Shown here in pieces: positions 1 to 6,302 of a stretch of 12,801 nt of DNA. Origin of the DNA: Candidatus Mcinerneyibacteriota bacterium (lineage in GTDB: Bacteria > AUK180 > JAQVHJ01); the NCBI GenBank assembly GCA_030630935.1, contig DAOVMD010000034.1:1-12801 (forward strand), read 5' to 3'. Within the stretch, counting starts at the first letter, position 1. Every line of letters starts with the position of its first letter. The position numbers were made by a program, and so were the translations under genes. The notes under the pieces were generated by a model, which was not told the DNA's origin, did no database searches, and saw only the letters and a list, made by a program, of their open reading frames with translations.

Positions 1-35
1 GAATTAATTTAAGAAACAATATTTTGATTATCTTT

Positions 36-54
36 TTTATCCCATAGGGATAAA
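36..54. repeat. Small perfect hairpin, 8-bp stem
   Basis: TTTATCCC (36-43) and GGGATAAA (47-54) are exact reverse complements around a 3-nt ATA loop. No T-run follows on the + strand, and on the - strand the stem is followed by A residues, so it does not look like an intrinsic terminator. It is probably a small intergenic palindrome. Confidence 0.5.
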
Positions 55-227
55 GTGAAAGTAGCCCCGCAATTTATTGAACAGAGAACTGAAATCTGAG
101 AACTGACCCAGAACCCATGCACCACAAGGATGCATGACGCAGTACGCACTTCGTTAGGGTATCAGTACGTGGAAGTAGTATTTTTATAGAAAAAGATTTT
201 GAAGATAGCAGAATTACAACCCATTAT

Positions 228-244
228 TCTGTTCTCTATTTTCT
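228..244. repeat. 17-nt pyrimidine-rich repeat, copy 1
   Basis: The 17 bases TCTGTTCTCTATTTTCT occur here and again, same strand, at 8383-8399. Both copies are in noncoding DNA and sit within longer CT-rich tracts of CTGTT/CTCT words. This looks like fragments of one dispersed intergenic repeat. Confidence 0.5.
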
Positions 245-282
245 GATATCTGTTTTCTGCAGATGCAATGGAGTTGTTTGTG

Positions 283-371
283 CAACTGTCCCTACAGGAC
301 AGGCCTGATTTTTCTAACTTTAACCCAGCAATAAATTGCCGGGCTATTATCAATTGTCCTTACAGGACAAA
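283..371. repeat. Pair of direct repeats, each an internal dyad (GTCCYTACAGGAC)
   Basis: Two 21-nt units at 283-303 and 351-371 share the pattern CAAYTGTCCYTACAGGACA and lie 68 bp apart. Each unit is a hairpin: the first pairs CTGTCC with GGACAG, the second TTGTCC with GGACAA. The base differences in the second copy are compensatory (C/G changed to T/A on the two arms), which suggests the pairing, not only the sequence, is kept. The 324-346 palindrome lies between them. Confidence 0.5.
324..346. repeat. Palindromic intergenic repeat, copy in inverted orientation to 62-79
   Basis: CCCAGCAAT (324-332) pairs with ATTGCCGGG (335-343) with one mismatch, which becomes a G-U wobble if the - strand is transcribed. 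The reverse complement of 329-346 matches 62-79 at 17 of 18 positions, so the window holds two inverted copies about 250 bp apart. The shape (GC-rich stem around an AATTTATT core) is what a dispersed palindromic repeat family would give; copy number elsewhere is unknown. Confidence 0.5.
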
Positions 372-455
372 TAGTGAAAACATAAATATCACAAGAAATT
401 TTGTTGATGCACTCCACATTAACAAAAAAATGGGAAAACTCCTGTCATATTTTGC

Positions 456-485
456 TTGACAAAGGTTTGATGATTATGATAAAAT
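456..485 (+). promoter_or_regulatory. Candidate sigma70-like promoter of the radical SAM/GH3 operon
   Basis: TTGACA (456-461) matches the -35 consensus exactly. TAAAAT (480-485) matches five of six -10 positions with an 18-nt spacer. Transcription would begin near 491-493, leaving a leader that barely includes the SD sequence AGGTGA (491-496) before the ATG at 502. The very short leader is a weak point. No other promoter-like pair of similar quality was seen upstream of the operon. Confidence 0.45.
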
Positions 486-501
486 ATTGCAGGTGAATTA
501 A

Positions 502-1854
502 ATGAAAAAAATTAATGATATTCCTATCAAGCTTTTGTTATTACTTCCGGCAGATGCGATACATCGATTTAAAGTCGGCAATTTCAAGAAATCATTAAGA
601 TATGCCCCTCTAACCTTAACTTATTTAGCAGCGTTAATCCCTGATGATATTAATGTTGATTTGCGTATTCTTGATGAAGGGGTTGAATCCTTGAGCTCAC
701 TCCAATTTGAACCTGACCTTGTAGGCATGAGTGTTATGACCGGAACTGCGCCTAGGGCTTACTACCTTTCGGAGAAGTTTAGGGAGAAAGGCGCAAAAGT
801 TGTTTTGGGCGGGGTTCACCCAACTCTATTACCCGATGAAGCAAAGAAATATGGTGATTCTGTGGTAGTTGGGTTTGGGGAAAGGAGTTTTCCGCAGCTT
901 TTATATGATTTTCTAAGAAATGATCTTAAACAAACCTATATTGACACCGAGGATCTTCCTTATGATAAAATTCCCATCCCGCGCCGTGACTTATTGAATA
1001 GGAGAAATTACATTACTGTAAACACCATGATGGCGACGAGGGGTTGTCCGAATAACTGTAAATTCTGTGCAGTACCTCATGTATGGAAGCATCACTTTTT
1101 CCGCAGGCCAATTCCTGATATTATCAATGAGATTCAACAATTTAAGGATAAGAAAGTAATATTCATTGATGTTAATCTTCTGGAAGATGATGATTATACC
1201 AGAAGGTTACTAAAAGCATTGCTTGACCTTAAGCTGAAGTGGGTAGGATTATCCAATACCAAACCCCTGTTTAATCCGGAGGTGTTCTCATTAATTGTTA
1301 AGAGTGGGTGCAAGGGTTTATTAATTGGCTTTGAATCTATTATGGAGGGTTCTCTTTCGGGAATAAATAAAAAATTCAGCAATGTAAATAAATATACAGA
1401 ATTACTTAAGAAACTTCATGATAATGGTATCAGGGTCAATGGAACATTTCTATTTGGAACCGACAACGATACCCTTGATATTTTTGAAAAGACCGTTGAA
1501 TTTGTTGACCGGGTTAAGATTGACCTTCCCCGGTACTCCGTCTTTACTCCCTATCCAGGGACACCGGTATTTAGGGAACTGGAATCACAGGGCAGGATAC
1601 TGGAATATAATTGGGCAATGTATGATGTTGAGCATGTTGTATTCAAACCGAAGAATATGACACCTGAAGAATTGCAAGAGGGTTTGCATTGGGCTTGGAA
1701 CCAAACTTATCGAACAGGTTCAATCTTCAGAAGATTATCCGGTACTTTTTCTATATTTCATTATATGCTCTTTGCCAATTTTGGTTATAAATTCTATGCA
1801 AAGAAATTACCCGGCTATACAAGAGAAGTTATGTTAGAAGGTGGAATGATATGA
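502..1854 (+). CDS. Cobalamin-binding-type radical SAM enzyme (operon paralogue 1)
   Basis: This is a predicted class B radical SAM enzyme of 450 residues. Residues ~1-140 look like a B12-binding fold: the core GxSVMTGTAPRAYxLSxxFR is followed by VVLGGVHPTLLPDEA and a GFGE segment near 124-127, but there is no DxHxxG lower-ligand motif. The radical SAM domain starts at about 175, with the iron-sulfur ligands in RGCPNNCKFC (Cys182, Cys186, Cys189), and the barrel continues through GFES (276-279), FGTD and the PYPGTP loop (350-355). The C-terminal ~90 residues have the YDxxHVVFKPKxMTPEEL pattern often seen in B12-radical SAM methyltransferases, then an aromatic-rich tail. The family usually C-methylates or rearranges unactivated carbons using S-adenosylmethionine; the substrate is unknown. 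The ATG is preceded by AGGTGA. The stop overlaps the next start as ATGA. It lacks the W-x-MEPL segment of the other two paralogues and is the most divergent. Confidence 0.88.
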   Translation: MKKINDIPIKLLLLLPADAIHRFKVGNFKKSLRYAPLTLTYLAALIPDDINVDLRILDEGVESLSSLQFEPDLVGMSVMTGTAPRAYYLSEKFREKGAKVVLGGVHPTLLPDEAKKYGDSVVVGFGERSFPQLLYDFLRNDLKQTYIDTEDLPYDKIPIPRRDLLNRRNYITVNTMMATRGCPNNCKFCAVPHVWKHHFFRRPIPDIINEIQQFKDKKVIFIDVNLLEDDDYTRRLLKALLDLKLKWVGLSNTKPLFNPEVFSLIVKSGCKGLLIGFESIMEGSLSGINKKFSNVNKYTELLKKLHDNGIRVNGTFLFGTDNDTLDIFEKTVEFVDRVKIDLPRYSVFTPYPGTPVFRELESQGRILEYNWAMYDVEHVVFKPKNMTPEELQEGLHWAWNQTYRTGSIFRRLSGTFSIFHYMLFANFGYKFYAKKLPGYTREVMLEGGMI

Positions 1855-3182
1855 AGATTTGTTTTATTCTTCCCGGAGTTGGGCAGAAGAAGAAGTATAT
1901 CAAGACCTGGCAAATGGAACCATTAATGATTGCACAGTTGGCAGCCCTAACCCCAAAGGACGTTGAAATATCTTTTTATGATGATCGAATTGAGGATATA
2001 AATTACCAGGACGATGCAGACCTGGTTGCAATAACGGTTGAGACATATACCGCGAAACGTGCATATGCAATTGCAGATAAGTTTCGAAAAAGAGATATTC
2101 CCGTTCTCATGGGTGGCTATCATCCAACCTTAATTCCTGATGAAGTAATGGAATTTACTGATTCAGTTTTAATTGGTGAGGCTGAAGGTGTCTGGCATGA
2201 AATTATTTCGGATTTAAGAAGTGGTCAACTGAAAAAAAGATATGAAAAACCTTTAACAGAATTTCCTAAGGGTATATTCCCGGATAGATCGATTTATCAA
2301 AGTAAAAAATATGTTCCTGTAAGCTTAGTTGAATCAGCCCGGGGTTGTATATTTAACTGTGGGTTCTGTTCTGTTACAAAGTTTTTTAATCAAAGATATA
2401 AACCACGGGATATTGCAGATGTAGTTGAAGACATTAAAAGAAGTGGTAAGAAAAAGTTCTTTATCGTGGATGATAACATTATTGTTGACATAAACCGAAC
2501 AAAAGAATTATTGAAAGCCTTAATTCCCCTGAAGATTCAATGGTTAGGACAAGGTAGTATCCAGGTTGCAAAAGATCCGGAGCTCTTGCAGCTCTTAAGA
2601 AGATCCGGGTGCAGAATTCTATTGATCGGATTTGAGTCCTTGAATAAAGATGCACTTGCTAAAATGAATAAATCATGGAACCTGTCTCTTGGTGATTATA
2701 CGAACTTGGTTAAGAAGATACATAGGGCAGGGATTGGGATATATGCCACGTTTGTTTTTGGAATAGGGGATGATACAGAAAAAACCTTTGATGAAACTTA
2801 TCAATTTGCACTGGATAATAAGTTTTTCTTTGCTGCATTTAATCACTTTGTTCCTTTTCCCGGGACTGATATTTATAATCAGTTTAAAGAAGAAAACCAA
2901 TTACTATTTGAAAAGTGGTGGTTACAACAAGGGTATCAATATGGAGCAATTGCATTTAAACCGTCAATCCTCAGTCCGGAAAAGTTATCTCAATTATGTG
3001 TCCAAACTCGAAGACGATTTTTTTCCCCGGGATCCATCTTCTACAGAGCTTTAAATATGAGGGCTAATTTGCAATCAATTTCATTTGCAATTATGTATTT
3101 CAGTCATAATTTTCTACAGAGAAAGGAAGTAGAAATGAAATACGGGATACCACTCGGGGAAGGTTTGGAAAAAGAAGAATGA
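1851..3182 (+). CDS. Cobalamin-binding-type radical SAM enzyme (operon paralogue 2)
   Basis: This 443-residue enzyme has the same two-domain plan. The N-terminal B12-binding-like domain carries TWQMEPLMIAQLAALTP (~19-35), the ITVETYTAKRAYAIAD strand-helix (61-76), MGGYHPTLIPDE (87-98) and IGEAEGVW. The radical SAM domain has ARGCIFNCGFC with cluster cysteines at 166, 170 and 173, then FIVDDN, GFES (260-263), a GIGDDTEKTF segment and VPFPGTDIY. A GAAGGTGGA ribosome site sits five bases before the ATG. The start overlaps the previous stop, and the stop overlaps the next start, by four bases each. The C-terminal tail (VEMKYGIPLG) resembles that of the following gene (IKSKYGINKS), so these two are the closest pair by eye. 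The reaction is probably a cobalamin-dependent radical methylation or related carbon chemistry; the substrate is not known. Confidence 0.88.
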   Translation: MKICFILPGVGQKKKYIKTWQMEPLMIAQLAALTPKDVEISFYDDRIEDINYQDDADLVAITVETYTAKRAYAIADKFRKRDIPVLMGGYHPTLIPDEVMEFTDSVLIGEAEGVWHEIISDLRSGQLKKRYEKPLTEFPKGIFPDRSIYQSKKYVPVSLVESARGCIFNCGFCSVTKFFNQRYKPRDIADVVEDIKRSGKKKFFIVDDNIIVDINRTKELLKALIPLKIQWLGQGSIQVAKDPELLQLLRRSGCRILLIGFESLNKDALAKMNKSWNLSLGDYTNLVKKIHRAGIGIYATFVFGIGDDTEKTFDETYQFALDNKFFFAAFNHFVPFPGTDIYNQFKEENQLLFEKWWLQQGYQYGAIAFKPSILSPEKLSQLCVQTRRRFFSPGSIFYRALNMRANLQSISFAIMYFSHNFLQRKEVEMKYGIPLGEGLEKEE

Positions 3183-4486
3183 AAATAACTTTAATTAAAC
3201 CTGCAATGACTCGGTTAATCAAACACAGTAAATTTATCTCCTGGAACATGGAACCCCTGGCAATAGCTATAATTGCCGGAATTACCCCTCCTGAATTTGA
3301 GTTGGAGTTTTTTGATGAGCGTGTTGAAGTTATCCCCCTTGAAATTAACGCGGATTTAATCGGAATCACCGTTGAAACCTTCACTGCACGAAGGGCTTAT
3401 GAACTTGCTGATTCCCTCAGGAGACAGGGAAAGAAGGTTATACTCGGTGGATATCACACTACTCTTATCCCGGACGAAGCCAAAGAGCATGCTGATTCTA
3501 TAGTAATCGGAGAAGTAGAAGGGGTTTGGGACAAGGTTTTAGATGATCTTAAACAGAACAATTTCAAGCCGGAATATAAATCGGAAGAAATTTCTTTTTC
3601 CCAAACCTTACCGGACAGAAGTATCTATAAGGGCAAGAAATATCTCCCCATTTCACTGATTCAGACTTCCAGAGGCTGTCCTTATCAATGTGAATTCTGT
3701 GCTACCGGTTCTATTTACAAGGGCAAATTCCGGTTTAGAGAAATTGATGATATTGTTAGAGAGTTAAGTCAAATTAAGAATCGAAAGATTCTATTTGTGG
3801 ATGAAAACTTTGTAATTAATCCGGACCGGGCAAGAGATTTATTCCAGGCCATAATTCCCCTGAAGAAAAAATGGGTAGCCCAGGTTAGTCCGTGCTTAAT
3901 TAATAATCCGGAATTAATCCCACTCATGAAACAAAGCGGCTGTGCCGGATTGCTGCTGGGGTTTGAGTCAACCGATAAAGATTCATTACTCAAAATGAAT
4001 AAGCAGGTTAATCTTCAAGCTGATTTTCGGGAACTAATTAGAATTCTGCATAAGCATCATATCCTGGTATACGCCTCATTTATTGCAGGATATAACGAAT
4101 CATTTGAAGATGTTAAGACAGCTTTTAAATTATTACTTAAGGAGAAAGTTTTCCTGGCAGGATTCAGCCCTTTAACTCCTTATCCGGGAACTCCTCTATT
4201 TAAACGTCTTAGAGAAGAAGACCGGTTAATAACTTCTGATTGGTGGCTTCGGAATCCTTACCCTTATTGGGAATTTGTATTTAGGAAAAGTACCGGGGAA
4301 AGTTTTAATCAATTTAATTCCGAGCTTCATCGAATAAGGGATAAATTTTACAGTTGGAAAAATATATTCAAACGTTTTTCCCTGACCTGGGCAATTAAAT
4401 CACCCGGTTATGCCTATATATTCTTCATGGTAAATCAGGGAGCTCGGAAAGAGATTAAATCTAAGTATGGAATAAATAAATCATGA
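3179..4486 (+). CDS. Cobalamin-binding-type radical SAM enzyme (operon paralogue 3)
   Basis: This third paralogue has 435 residues. The N-terminal domain repeats the signatures of the second gene: SWNMEPLAIAIIAGITP (~21-37), ITVETFTARRAYELAD (63-78), LGGYHTTLIPDEA and IGEVEGVW. The radical SAM cluster motif is SRGCPYQCEFC (Cys167, Cys171, Cys174), followed by FVDEN, GFES (261-264), an AGYNESFEDV segment and TPYPGTPLF. The sequence closely tracks paralogue 2, consistent with tandem duplication and later divergence. The C-terminal part has WWLRNPYPYWEFVFR and an aromatic-rich segment (YAYIFFMVNQ) that could contact a membrane or a hydrophobic substrate (inference). The ATG overlaps the previous stop by four bases, as does the stop with the next gene. 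A stand-alone function in another pathway is unlikely given this packing. Confidence 0.87.
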   Translation: MKITLIKPAMTRLIKHSKFISWNMEPLAIAIIAGITPPEFELEFFDERVEVIPLEINADLIGITVETFTARRAYELADSLRRQGKKVILGGYHTTLIPDEAKEHADSIVIGEVEGVWDKVLDDLKQNNFKPEYKSEEISFSQTLPDRSIYKGKKYLPISLIQTSRGCPYQCEFCATGSIYKGKFRFREIDDIVRELSQIKNRKILFVDENFVINPDRARDLFQAIIPLKKKWVAQVSPCLINNPELIPLMKQSGCAGLLLGFESTDKDSLLKMNKQVNLQADFRELIRILHKHHILVYASFIAGYNESFEDVKTAFKLLLKEKVFLAGFSPLTPYPGTPLFKRLREEDRLITSDWWLRNPYPYWEFVFRKSTGESFNQFNSELHRIRDKFYSWKNIFKRFSLTWAIKSPGYAYIFFMVNQGARKEIKSKYGINKS

Positions 4487-5592
4487 GCAGGTTTTCAATT
4501 AATTTAGCTGCAGCTAATGATGAGAAGGAACTTCATGAAATCTTAAGGAATATTTACATGGAAGGTTCAATGAAATTAACTCAGAGACGTGAACCTGATT
4601 TCTTTAATAGTTTAGAAATTGACGGGAAAATAACCCAGGTAGTTTTAGGAAAAGATTTAAAAAAAAATAAGATTATCGGATTTGGGCTTAGGGCAATTCG
4701 CGAATTATTTGTTAATGGAGAAGTTTCTGATATCGGTTATATTGGAAATCTTCGATTATTACCGGAATACAGAAATGGTACTATGCTGGCAAGAGGATTT
4801 AAGTTTTTCAAAGAACTTCACAAGGATAACCGCGTGAAAATTTACTTAACGAGTATTGTGGAAGATAATGAATCTGCCTTAAAACTTTTGACCTCAGGGA
4901 AGGCTGGTTTACCTAAGTATAATGATTTCGGGAAGTATTTCACGAGGATGATAGGTTTAAAAAAAAGAAAACGTGTTGTTAGCAGAGGTGTAGAAATTTT
5001 CCAGGGAAATAGAAAAACACTTGATAAAATCTGTAAATTCTTAAATAATGTAGGGAAGGAGAAACAATTTTTTCCCTATTATACTCCTGAAAATTTTATT
5101 AAGCCGACAGGGTTATTAAGAGGATTAAGCGAATCAGATCTTTATTATATTGAAAAGAATGGTGAAATTCTTGGAGTTATTGGGATTTGGTGTCAGGGAA
5201 ATTTTAAGCAAACCGTTGTAAGTGATTATTCTATTGGTTTGAAGATATTAAGGGTTCCCTGGAATTTCGTTTCGAGTATATTGGACATACCTAAACTGCC
5301 GGGACCTGGAAAGTATCTTAATTATTTTTATACCGGGTTAATCGCGGTTAAGAATAATGATGAGGATATTTTTAAAATGCTTATTGAGAAAGCACGTGAT
5401 GTCGGGAGAAAAGCAAACTTCGATTTTATGATATCCGGATTACATGAAAGGGATAGTTTAAATAGTGTAATTGAAAGTTATAGAGGGTACAAATTAAAGA
5501 CCAGAATTTTTATTGTGCATTATGATGACGGCTTGGATACTTTCAAGCAGCTGGATGACAGGATTCCATATCTGGAGGTGGGAACCTTATGA
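4483..5592 (+). CDS. GNAT-like acyltransferase, probably two fused GNAT domains
   Basis: This 369-residue protein shows an acetyl-CoA-type GNAT fold in its first half: ANDEKELHEILRNIY near the start, a KNKIIGFGLRAIRELFVNG beta pair (61-79), then SDIGYIGNLRLLPEYRNGTMLARGF (82-106), which resembles the V-x-P-x-Y-R-x-x-G-x-x-x-x-L acyl-CoA-binding motif A. Next comes YLTSIVEDNESALKLL, a typical strand 5/helix 4. The second half (~168-350) repeats the idea with YYIEKNGEILGVIGIW (221-236) and a later helix, but without a clear motif A, so it may be a degenerate acceptor-binding domain. No signal peptide or membrane span is seen. It overlaps the upstream radical SAM gene by four bases and the next gene by four bases. 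The likely role is acyl transfer to an amine or hydroxyl of the operon's product (inference). Confidence 0.62.
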   Translation: MSRFSINLAAANDEKELHEILRNIYMEGSMKLTQRREPDFFNSLEIDGKITQVVLGKDLKKNKIIGFGLRAIRELFVNGEVSDIGYIGNLRLLPEYRNGTMLARGFKFFKELHKDNRVKIYLTSIVEDNESALKLLTSGKAGLPKYNDFGKYFTRMIGLKKRKRVVSRGVEIFQGNRKTLDKICKFLNNVGKEKQFFPYYTPENFIKPTGLLRGLSESDLYYIEKNGEILGVIGIWCQGNFKQTVVSDYSIGLKILRVPWNFVSSILDIPKLPGPGKYLNYFYTGLIAVKNNDEDIFKMLIEKARDVGRKANFDFMISGLHERDSLNSVIESYRGYKLKTRIFIVHYDDGLDTFKQLDDRIPYLEVGTL

Positions 5593-6302
5593 AAAAGAGT
5601 CCGTTGATTGGAAAGATTATTGATAAACATAAATTGACTGAAGAGAATATTAATGAAATGTATACTTTGTTTCAGAAATATTTTCAATGTGCTGAGAAAT
5701 CATTTCGTGATGATTTAAACGAGAAACAATTTAGGATATTAATTCTTGAACAGGATTCTCAAAAGATAATTGGCTTCTCAAGTGTTTTAATCATGGAAAT
5801 AATGGTAGAAAAGAGAAAGATACACATAGTTTTCTCAGGGGATACGATTGTTGATGAAAAAAGGCGAAACGATAATGTCTTGATCAAGAGTTTCATTGAG
5901 TTGAATTTGAAATTTATTTCCAAGTATGAAAAGTTATATTGGTTTCTTATTTCTATGGGGTATAGAACATATAGAATTTTACCGATTCTTTTTAAAGAGT
6001 TCTGGCCAAGATACGATAAACCAACACCCCCGGAAATTAAGAAAATAATTGATATCACCGCTCAGAATAAATTCGGAATATATTATAATTCTAAAAGAGG
6101 AATCATTAAACCTAAAGCGAAAAATAAATTAAAGCCTCAATTCGCAATGATACCGTCTACAGGGTTAAAGGATCCACACATTAAGTTCTTTATCGAGAAA
6201 AATCCCGGTTATATTCAAGGAGAAGAACTGGCGTGTATTACTGAGTTATCAAAAAAGAATTTCAATAAAACTCTTCTCAGGAGGTTTGGTTTTGATATCT
6301 AA
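5589..6302 (+). CDS. GNAT-like conserved protein with an SGDTIV motif
   Basis: This 237-residue soluble protein has a GNAT-like start: TEENINEMYTLFQKYFQCAEKSFRDDL then a LEQDSQKIIGFSSVLIMEI beta hairpin (53-71) and a VFSGDTIVDEKRR segment (81-93). The next segment, LYWFLISMGYRTYRILP, is a highly patterned block that I associate from memory with a conserved hypothetical GNAT-related family, but I cannot name the family with certainty. The usual acyl-CoA loop (R/Q-x-x-G-x-G/A) is not obvious, so catalytic activity is uncertain. A good GGAGGTG ribosome site lies at 5574-5580, eight bases before the ATG, which itself overlaps the preceding stop. The end overlaps the GH3 start region. A role as acyltransferase or binding partner of the GH3 enzyme is inferred only from position. 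Confidence 0.55.
   Translation: MKKSPLIGKIIDKHKLTEENINEMYTLFQKYFQCAEKSFRDDLNEKQFRILILEQDSQKIIGFSSVLIMEIMVEKRKIHIVFSGDTIVDEKRRNDNVLIKSFIELNLKFISKYEKLYWFLISMGYRTYRILPILFKEFWPRYDKPTPPEIKKIIDITAQNKFGIYYNSKRGIIKPKAKNKLKPQFAMIPSTGLKDPHIKFFIEKNPGYIQGEELACITELSKKNFNKTLLRRFGFDI
6279..6285 (+). promoter_or_regulatory. Ribosome binding site that decides the GH3 start
   Basis: AGGAGGT lies inside the end of the upstream coding region. It is directly next to the TTG at 6286 (no spacer) but six bases from the in-frame TTG at 6292, which favours 6292 as the start codon. Confidence 0.6.

Larger units (their letters stand above)
1..455. other. Noncoding region made of short palindromic repeat fragments
   Basis: No convincing gene is seen on either strand; the short open frames here lack a ribosome binding site and family features. 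The stretch holds a hairpin at 36-54, an inverted pair at 62-79 and 329-346 (17 of 18 bases identical after reverse complement), a short inverted repeat CATGCA/TGCATG at 116-121 and 131-136, a heptamer CAGTACG repeated at 140-146 and 163-169, pyrimidine-rich CTGTTCTCT-type sequence at 228-261, and two GTCC(C/T)TACAGGAC motifs near 283-303 and 351-371. The density of dyads suggests accumulated intergenic repeats rather than a decayed gene. Confidence 0.6.

Noticed and set aside
36-54. Terminator of a gene upstream of the window
   Set aside because: The stem is AT-rich and no T-run follows on the + strand; on the - strand A residues follow.
283-371. Possible CRISPR repeats
   Set aside because: Only two units, each self-complementary across its whole length, separated by DNA that is itself a palindrome; no cas genes in the window.
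268-459. Small open frames in the upstream region on both strands
   Set aside because: They translate palindromic repeats, have no SD, and show no protein-like pattern.
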